The notes below the pieces were generated by a model, which worked only from the letters and a program-made list of their open reading frames with translations, was not told where the DNA came from and ran no database searches. Below, one piece after another: positions 16,532-23,936 of a stretch of 64,000 nt of DNA. The position numbers and the translations under genes are program-made. The stretch is taken from contig NZ_SOZH01000003.1 of NCBI RefSeq assembly GCF_004519295.1, positions 124,001-188,000 of the forward strand, in the 5' to 3' direction. How positions within the stretch are numbered: the first letter of the stretch is position 1; every line of letters begins with the position of its first letter. The stretch is from Cellulosimicrobium funkei. Lineage in GTDB: Bacteria > Actinomycetota > Actinomycetes > Actinomycetales > Cellulomonadaceae.

Positions 16532-17341
16532 TCACGCGAGCCCGGGTCGCGTGCGCACGCACGCGGCCGGGATCTCCCGGGGCCGCATCGCCGCGTACCA
16601 CCCGGCCACGAGGAGCACCATGAGCGTGACGTCCACGACGTCGCCCGCGTAGTACATGAGCTGCGCGCCCGTGCGCGCGTCGGCGGGGGAGACGCCCGCC
16701 GGCGGGTGCGCGTAGAGCCACTTCGCGAGCACGGAGTGCGCGGCGACGAAGGCGACGAGCACGCCCGCGCGCACCCGGAAGGACGCGCGGGACGGGTGCG
16801 GGTCCGGTCCGACGAGCGACGCGGTGAACAACCAGCCCGCGAGCAGGACGTGCGCGTGCACGACCACGCCCACGACGGCGGAGGAGTGGGCGAGGTGGAA
16901 GAGCCCTGTCGTGTACAGGAGCCAGAGCCCGCCCGCGTCGAGGAGGCCCGCGACCACGGGGTGGCCGACGACGCGCGGCACGGGGGAGCGCAGCACCGCG
17001 CTGACGCGACGCGCCCGGGCGGGCGGCAGCGCGCGCAGGAGCAGCGACACGGGCGCGGCGAGGACGAGGAGCAGCGGCGCCAGCATGCCCAGCAGGACGT
17101 GCCCGACCATGTGGGCCGTGAAGCTCGACCGCGACGCCTCCGCGAGCGGCCCGACGGTCGCGACGCCCGCGCACGCGAGCCCCGCGTACCAGGACAGCGT
17201 GCGCCGCACGGGCCACCGGCTGCGCGACCGCGTCGCCCGCAGCCCGGCGGCGTAGGCGGCGGCGCCCAGGGCGAGCGCGACGACCGCGACGACCGTCAGC
17301 AGGGCGGGCCCGCCGGTCGCGACGTGATGGTGCGGGGGCAT
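16532..17341 (-). CDS. CtaG-like cytochrome c oxidase assembly protein
   Basis: 269-residue polytopic membrane protein of the caa3_CtaG family, with about seven hydrophobic helices. Conserved features include the N-terminal His cluster (MPPHHH), HMVGHVLLGMLAPLLLVLAAP, GLFHLAHSS, HAHVLLAGWLF and the C-terminal QLMYYAGDVVDVTLMVLL. The family is implicated in copper delivery to terminal oxidase; the His-rich positions fit copper binding. Its ATG overlaps the stop of DUF2243 by 1 bp (TGATG). No oxidase subunit gene is in the window, so it may serve one elsewhere. Confidence 0.87.
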   Translation of the reverse strand: MPPHHHVATGGPALLTVVAVVALALGAAAYAAGLRATRSRSRWPVRRTLSWYAGLACAGVATVGPLAEASRSSFTAHMVGHVLLGMLAPLLLVLAAPVSLLLRALPPARARRVSAVLRSPVPRVVGHPVVAGLLDAGGLWLLYTTGLFHLAHSSAVVGVVVHAHVLLAGWLFTASLVGPDPHPSRASFRVRAGVLVAFVAAHSVLAKWLYAHPPAGVSPADARTGAQLMYYAGDVVDVTLMVLLVAGWYAAMRPREIPAACVRTRPGLA

Positions 17342-17823
17342 CACGCGCTCCCGGCGGCGTCCGCACGAGCGGGCCGCGCGCGGCGCAGGACGACCAGCCC
17401 GACGACGAGCGCGACGACCGCCGTCCCGATCCACACGACGTCGTACACCAGGAGGTCGACGCCGTACCGGATCTGGTGGATCCCGAGGATCTTGTGGTTG
17501 AGGACGCCGTCCAGGAGCTCGAAGCCCCCGACGCCGACGACCACGGCCCCGACCCAGCGCGACCACGACACCTCCGTGCGGCGGCGCACGTCGGCGAGCA
17601 GGAACAGCCCCCAGACGGTGACGAACCAGCCCACCGCGTGGAAGACGCCGTCGGCGGCGAGCGCCACCTGGGTCGTCGACAGGTCGTAGAAGTGGTGCCA
17701 CTGCAGGCCCAGGTGGAACACGAACAGGTCGATGATCGACGCCGCGATCCCGGCGCCGAACAGGACGCCCGACAGGACGGTCCGGCGGTCGTGCGCGCGC
17801 GCCGCGTCGGCCGGGCCGTTCAC
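17341..17823 (-). CDS. DUF2243 family membrane protein
   Basis: 160 residues, four predicted membrane helices. The DUF2243 pattern is clear: GVLFGAGIAASIIDLFVFHLGLQWHHFYD, then DGVFHAVGWFVTVWGLFLL, GFELLDGVLNHKILGIHQIRYG and VYDVVWIGTAVVALVVG. Conserved His residues (FHLGLQWHHFYD, HKILGIHQIR) could bind metal or heme. GTG start overlapping the ANTAR gene stop (GTGA). DUF2243 next to a CtaG-like gene is a recurrent arrangement, which supports a shared role in respiratory metal handling (inference). Confidence 0.87.
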   Translation of the reverse strand: MNGPADAARAHDRRTVLSGVLFGAGIAASIIDLFVFHLGLQWHHFYDLSTTQVALAADGVFHAVGWFVTVWGLFLLADVRRRTEVSWSRWVGAVVVGVGGFELLDGVLNHKILGIHQIRYGVDLLVYDVVWIGTAVVALVVGLVVLRRARPARADAAGSA

Positions 17824-18497
17824 GAGCGTCCCGGGTCGTCGTCGGCGGGGTCCGGCGCGTCCTCGACGACGAGCGCGCGCAGGAGGGACTCGGCGACCTC
17901 GCGCGGGCTCACGTTCCGGTGCCGGGCCGCCGAGTCGACGATGCGGCGGGCCTCGTCGGCGGAGCACTGGTTGGTCTGCATGATCGCGCCGACGGCGCGC
18001 TCCGTGGCGACGGCGTCGGACATGTCCCGGTAGAAGCCCGCGGTCGAGTCCTCGAGCACCGCCAGCTCGAGCCGCAGCCCGACCGCGGACGCCACGAGCT
18101 GGGCGTACGCGTCGGCGGCGGTCAGGAGCTCCGGCGTCCACGGATCGGGTGCGCGCGAGTACAGGTTGAGCGCGACGGCGACGTCCGCGGTGACGATCGC
18201 GGGGACGGCGACCGAGGAGACGAAGCCCTCCTCGGCGCACTGTCGTGCCCAGCGCTCCCAGCCGACGGACTCCTCGACGGACGGCACGAGCCGGGAGCCG
18301 CCGTCCTCCATCGCGTCGATGCAGGGGCCGGCGTCGTCGAGCGCCTCGGCCTGGTCGCAGCGCGCCGCGGCGTCGGTGCTGCTGCCCGCGCGCACGCTCA
18401 CGCCGGCCTGGCGCATCGTGATGCTGACCTCGAGGCCGTGGCCGAGGATCGTCGCGGCCCGGTCCGCGAGCTCCTGCGGGAAGCTGGCGATGCCCAT
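17820..18497 (-). CDS. GAF-ANTAR domain RNA-binding antiterminator
   Basis: 225 residues. Residues about 10-150 form a GAF-type sensor domain (GLEVSITMRQAGVSVRAGSS, DDAGPCIDAM, VAVPAIVTADVAVALNLYSR). About 155-215 is an ANTAR domain (ERAVGAIMQTNQCSADEARRIVDSAARHRNVSPREVAESLL), which in characterised proteins binds paired hairpins in nascent RNA and stops premature termination. ATG 18497 has AGGAGGG upstream. It heads an operon with DUF2243 and the CtaG-like gene by 4-bp and 1-bp overlaps, so it may control their transcription; I did not find an obvious dual-hairpin target within the operon. Confidence 0.9.
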   Translation of the reverse strand: MGIASFPQELADRAATILGHGLEVSITMRQAGVSVRAGSSTDAAARCDQAEALDDAGPCIDAMEDGGSRLVPSVEESVGWERWARQCAEEGFVSSVAVPAIVTADVAVALNLYSRAPDPWTPELLTAADAYAQLVASAVGLRLELAVLEDSTAGFYRDMSDAVATERAVGAIMQTNQCSADEARRIVDSAARHRNVSPREVAESLLRALVVEDAPDPADDDPGRS

Positions 18498-18544
18498 CGT
18501 GCCCTCCTGGCGGTCGGCGCCCGCGCCCACGCGGGCAGGTCCTC

Positions 18545-18550
18545 ACGCTA
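18545..18550 (-). promoter_or_regulatory. -10 element of the ANTAR operon
   Basis: TAGCGT on the minus strand, about 48 bp before ATG 18497, matching TANNNT. No good -35 is visible. Confidence 0.4.
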
Positions 18551-18599
18551 CGGTGGGCGCCTCCCGCTCGCGCGCACTCGCGCCGGGGTGCGCGAGCGG

Positions 18600-18627
18600 T
18601 TGCCAGTGCGGGGCGCGCGACTAGCGT
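18600..18627 (+). promoter_or_regulatory. promoter of the SRPBCC gene (leaderless)
   Basis: TTGCCA (18600-18605), 16-bp spacer, TAGCGT (18622-18627). Transcription would start at or within a base or two of ATG 18634, so the mRNA is probably leaderless; no ribosome binding site is present. Confidence 0.6.
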
Positions 18628-18633
18628 CGCCTC

Positions 18634-19071
18634 ATGGTGACCGTCACTCGGGCCGTGCGATGCCCCTCCGACGCGGTGCTCGGCGTCCTCGCGGACGGCT
18701 GGTCGTACTCGACGTGGGTCGTCGGGACGGCGCGTATCCGTGCCGTCGACGACACGTGGCCCGCGCCCGGGTCGCGGATCCTGCACTCGGTCGGGCTGTG
18801 GCCCGCGCTGCTCGACGACGAGACGGTCGTGCGCGCCTGGGACCCGGACCGGGGGATCGACCTCCAGGCGCGCGGCTGGCCCGCGGGCGAGGCGCGCGTG
18901 CGGATCGAGGTGCGCCCGACGGAGCAGGGCTGCACCGTGCGGATCACGGAGGACGCCGAGAAGGGTCCGGGCACGCTCGTGCCCCGACCGGTGCGCAGCG
19001 CCGTGATCGGCCCCCGGAACGTCGAGGCCCTGCGCCGGCTCGCGCACCTCGCGGAGCGCCGGACCCCGTAG
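18634..19071 (+). CDS. SRPBCC (START-like) family protein
   Basis: 145 residues with the helix-grip fold pattern of polyketide-cyclase/START-like proteins: MVTVTRAVRCPSDAVLGVLADGWSYSTWVVG, then HSVGLWPALLDDETVVRAWDP, TVRITEDAEKGPG and a C-terminal helix GPRNVEALRRLAHLAERR. Such proteins bind a hydrophobic ligand in a cavity; the ligand is unknown. ATG 18634 is 6 nt after a -10 element and lacks a ribosome binding site, so translation is likely leaderless. Stand-alone gene. Confidence 0.85.
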   Translation: MVTVTRAVRCPSDAVLGVLADGWSYSTWVVGTARIRAVDDTWPAPGSRILHSVGLWPALLDDETVVRAWDPDRGIDLQARGWPAGEARVRIEVRPTEQGCTVRITEDAEKGPGTLVPRPVRSAVIGPRNVEALRRLAHLAERRTP

Positions 19072-19081
19072 CGCGGCAGCA

Positions 19082-19126
19082 CCATCGCCCCCATCGCCCC
19101 CATCGCCCCCATCGCCCCCATCGCCC
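19082..19126. repeat. 9-bp tandem repeat CCATCGCCC x5
   Basis: Five exact head-to-tail copies of CCATCGCCC between the SRPBCC stop (19071) and the FAD enzyme stop (19132). Being a multiple of three it could be read through in frame, but it lies outside the coding regions. Exact copies suggest recent slippage. Confidence 0.9.
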
Positions 19127-19131
19127 CCGCG

Positions 19132-20730
19132 TCAGGGGTCGCGCAGCAGCCGTGCCCACGCGGTGCGCACGAGCGCGCGGCGCAGCGACCCGCGCGGTCC
19201 GGCGGCGGCAAGAGCGGCGCGCGCCGCGTTCCACCCGCACGCCCCGTGGACCCCGCCGCCGGGATGGGCGGAGGCGCTCGCGAGGTAGAGCGACGCGACG
19301 GGCGTCTCGGGGCGGCCGAGGCCGGGGGTCGGGCGCAGGAAGAGCTCCTGGTGGACGGCCGACGTGCCGCCGTTGATCGCCCCGCCCGCGAGGTTCGCGT
19401 CGACCGCCTCCAGGTCGGCCGGGGTCTGCACGAAGCGACCCACGACCGTGTCGGCGAAGCCGGGCGCGACCCGCTCGACCGCGTCCTCCACGCGGCGCAC
19501 CTCGTCCGTGACGCGCTCGCGCGTCCACGGCACGCCGTGCGGCACGTGCGTGTAGGCCCACGCCGACTCGGTGCCCGCGGGCGACCGCGTGGGGTCCGAC
19601 GTCGTCATCTGCCCGAGGACGAGGAACGGCCGCTCGGGGACGTGGCCGCGCGAGAGCGAGGCCGCGACGTCGACGAACCCCGCGCGGTCGACGCCGAGGT
19701 GCACCGTGCCCGCACCGCGCGCCCCGGGCGCGGTCCACGGGACGGGCCGGTCGAGCGCCCAGCTCACCTTCACGGTCGGGTGGTCCCACTGGAACCGGCC
19801 GAGGTCGCGCACGAGCCGCGCCGGGAGCCGGTCGGCGCCGACGAGGTCGAGGTAGAGCGCGGGCGCGCTGACGTCGGCGAGCACGGCGTGGCGGGCGCGC
19901 ACGTGCCGCCCGTCGGCCGTGCTCACGCCGACCGCGCGACCGCGCACCACGTGCACGCGCTCGACCCGCGCGCCCGTGACGACGTCGCCCCCGCGGGCGC
20001 GCAGCCGCGAGACGAGCGCGTCGGGGAGCCGTCCGGCACCCCCGGTCGGGACGGGGAAGCCCACGTCCTGGCCGAGCATGGCGAGCAGCCAGCCGAACAC
20101 GCCGCTGCCCGCGGCGTCGGGCGGGACGTCGGCGTGCATGGCGTTGCCGGTGAGCAGCAGGCCGCCCCCCTCGCCTCGGAACGTCTCGTCGGCCAGGCGG
20201 CGCACGGGCAGGACGGCGAGCCGGGCGAGGTCGAGCGTGCCCGCCGCGCCGAGCCGGCGCAGCACGCGCAGCACCGGCCCGGCCGCCGGGAGCGGGCTGA
20301 ACAGCGCGTCGAGGAGCGGGTCGCGCACGCGGTCCCAGCCCGCCACGAGCTCGAGCCACGCGTCGCCGTCGCCGGGTGCGACCTCGTCGAGCCCGGCGGC
20401 GGTGTCCTCGGCGCGGGCGCGCAGGACGGCGGCACCGCCGTCGTCGAGGGCGTGCGCGAGGACGTCCGGGGCGCGGGACCACGTGAGGCCGTGCTCCTCG
20501 AGGTGCAGGCCCCGGATCACGGGCGACCCCGCCGCGAGCGGGTAGAACGCGCTGAAGAGGTCCGTCTCGTACCCCGGCGCCGCGACCTCGGCGGAGCGGA
20601 CCGCGCCGCCGTACGTCTCCTGCGCCTCGAGGACGAGCACGTCCCACCCGGCGTCGGCGAGCGCGTTCGCGGCGACGAGGCCGTTGGGCCCCGCCCCGAC
20701 CACGACGGCGTCGACGGTGGTCAGGCCCAC
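19132..20730 (-). CDS. phytoene-desaturase-like FAD-dependent oxidoreductase
   Basis: 532 residues. The N-terminal dinucleotide motif is VDAVVVGAGPNGLVAANALADAGWDVLVLEA, followed by YGGAVRSAEV as in the CrtI/phytoene desaturase and amine-oxidase superfamily; the C-terminal FAD motif is PVASLYLASASAHPGGGVHGACG. Such proteins catalyse FAD-dependent desaturation or isomerisation of hydrophobic substrates. No carotenoid gene is nearby, so carotenoid work is not implied. GTG 20730 overlaps the alcohol dehydrogenase by 10 bp, making it the last gene of that operon. Confidence 0.88.
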   Translation of the reverse strand: MGLTTVDAVVVGAGPNGLVAANALADAGWDVLVLEAQETYGGAVRSAEVAAPGYETDLFSAFYPLAAGSPVIRGLHLEEHGLTWSRAPDVLAHALDDGGAAVLRARAEDTAAGLDEVAPGDGDAWLELVAGWDRVRDPLLDALFSPLPAAGPVLRVLRRLGAAGTLDLARLAVLPVRRLADETFRGEGGGLLLTGNAMHADVPPDAAGSGVFGWLLAMLGQDVGFPVPTGGAGRLPDALVSRLRARGGDVVTGARVERVHVVRGRAVGVSTADGRHVRARHAVLADVSAPALYLDLVGADRLPARLVRDLGRFQWDHPTVKVSWALDRPVPWTAPGARGAGTVHLGVDRAGFVDVAASLSRGHVPERPFLVLGQMTTSDPTRSPAGTESAWAYTHVPHGVPWTRERVTDEVRRVEDAVERVAPGFADTVVGRFVQTPADLEAVDANLAGGAINGGTSAVHQELFLRPTPGLGRPETPVASLYLASASAHPGGGVHGACGWNAARAALAAAGPRGSLRRALVRTAWARLLRDP

Positions 20731-21914
20731 GGGTCGAGCACGACCTTGATGCAGCCGTCCTCCTTGCGCTGGAACGTGCGGTACGCGTCGGGCGCCGACT
20801 CGAGCGGCAGCCGGTGCGTGCGCAGGTCCAGCACGCCGAGCGGGTCGGAGACGTCGGCGGCGAGGGGGAGGACGTCGTCGGTCCAGCGGCGCACGTTCGC
20901 CTGGCCCATGCGCAGCGTCACCTGCTTGTCGAAGAGCTGCATCATGGGCAGCGGGTCCTTCGCCCCGCCGTAGACGCCGGAGATCGAGATCGTGCCGCCG
21001 CGGCGGACGAGGTCGATCGCGGTGTAGAGGGCCGCGAGGCGGTCGGTCGCGGCGCGCTCGGTGAGGGGCGCGGCGAGCGCGTCGGGCAGGACGCCGACGA
21101 CCTTCTGGGTGGCCTCGGCGACGGGGGAGCCGTGCGCCTCCATCCCGACGGCGTCGATGACGGAGTCCGCGCCGCGGCCCGACGTGAGGTCGCGCACCGC
21201 GCCGACGAGGTCGTCGACCGCCGACGGGTCGAGGGTCTCGACGCCGTGACGCTCGGCCATCGCGCGCCGCTCCGGCACGCGCTCGATCCCGACGACGCGG
21301 GACGCGCCGCGGTGCCGCGCGATCCGCGCGGACATCTGCCCGATCGGGCCGAGCCCCAGCACCACGACCGTGCCGCCGGGCGGCACGTCGGCGTACTCGA
21401 CGGCCTGCCACGCGGTGGGCACGACGTCGGAGAGGTAGAGGTAGCGCTCGTCCGGGGAGCCGTCGTCGGGCACGACGACCGGCCCGTACTGGGCCTGCGG
21501 CACGCGCAGGTACTGGGCCTGCCCGCCGGGCACCTGGCCGTAGAGCTTGGTGTACCCGAAGAGCGCGGCGCCCTTGTCCTGCGACCGGACCTGCGTCGTC
21601 TCGCACTGGGTCTGCAGCCCGCGCTCGCACATCCAGCAGTGCCCGCACGCGATGTTGAACGGGACGACGACGCGGTCGCCGACCCGGAGGTTCCCCGCCT
21701 CGGGCCCGACCTCCTCGACGACGCCCATGGCCTCGTGGCCCAGGACGTCGCCGGAGTCGAGGAACATCCCGAGCACCCCGTACAGGTGCAGGTCGGAGCC
21801 GCAGATCGCGGTCGACGTGACGCGCACGATCGCGTCCGTGGGCTGCTCGATCCGGGGGTCGGGCACGTCCTCGACGCTCACCTTCTCGCGTCCCTGCCAG
21901 GTCAGTGCTCGCAT
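20721..21914 (-). CDS. zinc-dependent alcohol dehydrogenase (MDR family)
   Basis: 397 residues, ATG 21914. Catalytic zinc ligands are in AICGSDLHLY and GHEAMGVVEEVG; the structural-zinc Cys set is in ACGHCWMCERGLQTQC; the NAD-binding motif is VVLGLGPIGQMSARIA. Length and the insert around ALFGYTKLYGQVPGGQAQYLRVP match the glutathione-independent formaldehyde-dehydrogenase-like and threonine-dehydrogenase-like branch. Substrate unknown. It lies 72 bp after the second sugar permease and is coupled to the FAD enzyme. Confidence 0.9.
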   Translation of the reverse strand: MRALTWQGREKVSVEDVPDPRIEQPTDAIVRVTSTAICGSDLHLYGVLGMFLDSGDVLGHEAMGVVEEVGPEAGNLRVGDRVVVPFNIACGHCWMCERGLQTQCETTQVRSQDKGAALFGYTKLYGQVPGGQAQYLRVPQAQYGPVVVPDDGSPDERYLYLSDVVPTAWQAVEYADVPPGGTVVVLGLGPIGQMSARIARHRGASRVVGIERVPERRAMAERHGVETLDPSAVDDLVGAVRDLTSGRGADSVIDAVGMEAHGSPVAEATQKVVGVLPDALAAPLTERAATDRLAALYTAIDLVRRGGTISISGVYGGAKDPLPMMQLFDKQVTLRMGQANVRRWTDDVLPLAADVSDPLGVLDLRTHRLPLESAPDAYRTFQRKEDGCIKVVLDPWA

Positions 21915-21932
21915 GGTGCTGCCGTCCTTCCG

Positions 21933-21976
21933 TGGGTGGTGCGTGTGCGTGGTGCGTGGTGCGCGTGCGTGGTGGG
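21933..21976. repeat. GT-rich simple repeat
   Basis: Degenerate run of GTGCGT/GTGGTG units filling the gap between the sugar permease and alcohol dehydrogenase genes. No hairpin or promoter seen in it. Confidence 0.6.
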
Positions 21977-21986
21977 GACGGCGGGC

Positions 21987-22946
21987 TCAGCCCTTGCTCC
22001 CCGTCGTCGCCACCCCCTCGACGAAGTGCCGCTGGCCGAGGAAGAAGAGGAGGATCATCGGGAGGGTCGTGATGACGGAGGCCGTGACGACGACCTCCCA
22101 CTGCGACTCGCCGCCGGGGCCGAACTGGTCGATGAGCGCCTTGAGGCCGCGCGGGATGGTGAACGTCGACGAGTCCTGCAGGTAGACGAGCGGGCGCATG
22201 AGGTCCGTCCACGCCGCCTGGGCCTCGAAGAGGAGCGTCAGGACGAGGGCGGGCCGGCACAGCGGCACCGCGATGCGCCAGAACATCTGCCAGTTGTTCG
22301 CGCCGTCGAGGCGCGCGGCCTCGAACGGCTCGCGCGGCAGGCCGAGGAAGAACTGCCGCAGCAGGAACACGTAGAACGCGCTCGCGAACAGGTTCCCCGC
22401 CCACAGCGGCACGTTCGTCCCCACGAGCCCGAGCTGGTTCCAGATGAGGAACGTGGGGATCATCGTCACGGCGCCCGGCAGCATCATGGTCGCGAGCACG
22501 AGCGCGAACAGGGCGCCGCGGCCGCGGAAGCGGAAGAACGCGAAGCCCCACGCGACGAGCGCGCTCGACACCGTGACGAGGCCTGCGGCGAGCACGGTGA
22601 CGACGACGGTGTTCCCGAGCCACAGCGCGAGCGGTGCCTCCTGCCAGACGGTCACGTAGTTGTCGAGCGTGAACGTGCGCGGCACGAGCCGGTTGTCGAA
22701 CACCTCGGCGCGCGGCTTGAACGACGCGGAGAGCAGCCACAGCAGCGGGTACACGAACGCGACCGTGGCGAGCACGAGCGCGGCGAGCACGACGGCGCGC
22801 AGCCACCGGCGGCGCGGCCCGCGCCCGGCGCCGCGCGTCCGGGCGGGGGGCGGCGGCCCCTGCGCCTCGGGCGCACCCGTGGCCGGGTCCGGCGCGGCGC
22901 CCGGGCCGCTCACGGCGGGGCGGGGGAACGAGGGTGCGGTGGTCAT
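21987..22946 (-). CDS. sugar ABC transporter permease (MalG type)
   Basis: 319 residues. A long Pro/Ala-rich cytosolic N-terminus of about 50 residues precedes six membrane helices. The EAA loop is EAARLDGANNWQMFWRIAVPL, which contacts the ATPase. The C-terminus RHFVEGVATTGSKG is typical of MalG/carbohydrate permeases. ATG 22946 overlaps the stop of the partner permease (ATGA). No ATPase gene is in this operon, so a shared ATPase such as MsiK encoded elsewhere is likely (known for actinobacterial sugar importers). Confidence 0.93.
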   Translation of the reverse strand: MTTAPSFPRPAVSGPGAAPDPATGAPEAQGPPPPARTRGAGRGPRRRWLRAVVLAALVLATVAFVYPLLWLLSASFKPRAEVFDNRLVPRTFTLDNYVTVWQEAPLALWLGNTVVVTVLAAGLVTVSSALVAWGFAFFRFRGRGALFALVLATMMLPGAVTMIPTFLIWNQLGLVGTNVPLWAGNLFASAFYVFLLRQFFLGLPREPFEAARLDGANNWQMFWRIAVPLCRPALVLTLLFEAQAAWTDLMRPLVYLQDSSTFTIPRGLKALIDQFGPGGESQWEVVVTASVITTLPMILLFFLGQRHFVEGVATTGSKG

Positions 22947-23935
22947 CGCTGCTCCCCCTCGTAGTAGACGAGCCGTCGGGACACGACGAGCTGGACGAGC
23001 GTGACGAGCATGATGACGACGAACAACAGCCACGCGAGCGCCGACGCGTACCCCATGTGGAGCTCCTGGAACCCCTCCTGGAAGAGGTAGATCACGTAGA
23101 ACAGCGCGGCGTCGTTGCGGTAGGTGGAGTTGCCGGCGCCGAAGTAGGCCGAGTACGCCTCGGTGAACATCTGGAACCCGGCGATCGTGTTGATGACGAC
23201 GACGAAGAACAGCGCGCCGCTGATCATCGGCACCGTGACGGCGCGCGTCCGGCGCCAGAACCCCGCCCCGTCGACGCGCGCGGCGTCGTACAGGTCGTTC
23301 GGCACGTTGCGCAGGGCGGCGAGCAGGATGATCACGGCCGACCCGACGGTCCAGAGGCTGATGAGCACGAGCCCGGGCTTGATCCAGGCCTGGTCGGTCG
23401 TCCACGACGGTCCCTGGACGCCGAACCAGGACAGCACCTGGTTGACGACCCCGTACTGGCCGTTGAACAGCAGCAGGAGCAGCACGCCGACGGCGACCGG
23501 CGGCGTCATCTTGGGGATGAAGAACGCGGTGCGGAAGAAGCCTGCCGACCGGCCCGCCTGGTTGAGGAGCAGAGCGAGCGCGAGCGCCACGACCGTGTAG
23601 AGGGGCACCTGGACCACCGTGTAGACGAGCGTGTTCCACAGCGACAGCGCGACCTTCGGGTCCTGCGCCATCTCCCGGTAGTTGTCGAGACCGACGAACG
23701 TCGGGTCGTTGATGACGTCGTAGTCCGTGAGCGACAGGTAGGCGCTGTAGAGGATCGGCCACGCCGTGAACACGAGGAACCCGACGATCCACGGGCTGAT
23801 GAAGCGCAGCGCCGCGTTGCGCTCCCGCCGCGCGGACGCGCTCAGGCGCGGGCGGCGACCGCCCGGCGCCGTGCGGTGGCCGTCCGACGCCGGGGGAGGG
23901 GTCGGCAGGGTCGGCGCGACGTCGGCTGCCGCCAC
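22943..23935 (-). CDS. sugar ABC transporter permease (MalF type)
   Basis: 330 residues with about six membrane helices (FISPWIVGFLVFTAWPILYSAYLSL is the first). The EAA-type loop is YDAARVDGAGFWRRTRAVTVP. GTG 23935 starts one base after the stop of the binding-protein gene. Pairs with the following MalG-type permease to form the membrane channel for an uncharacterised carbohydrate. Confidence 0.93.
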   Translation of the reverse strand: MAAADVAPTLPTPPPASDGHRTAPGGRRPRLSASARRERNAALRFISPWIVGFLVFTAWPILYSAYLSLTDYDVINDPTFVGLDNYREMAQDPKVALSLWNTLVYTVVQVPLYTVVALALALLLNQAGRSAGFFRTAFFIPKMTPPVAVGVLLLLLFNGQYGVVNQVLSWFGVQGPSWTTDQAWIKPGLVLISLWTVGSAVIILLAALRNVPNDLYDAARVDGAGFWRRTRAVTVPMISGALFFVVVINTIAGFQMFTEAYSAYFGAGNSTYRNDAALFYVIYLFQEGFQELHMGYASALAWLLFVVIMLVTLVQLVVSRRLVYYEGEQR

Positions 23936-23936
23936 C

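Noticed and set aside
19078-19131. Coding extension of the FAD enzyme through the 9-bp repeat
   Set aside because: Its frame stops at 19132, before the repeat; frames that read through give only a Gly-Ala-Met-type repeat with no family support.
19132-20730. Carotenoid biosynthesis locus
   Set aside because: Only the FAD enzyme resembles CrtI; there are no crtE/crtB-like genes, and the operon context is a sugar-type ABC transporter.
21933-21976. CRISPR-like or regulatory repeat
   Set aside because: Units are short, degenerate and contiguous with no spacers; it is a simple GT-rich sequence.
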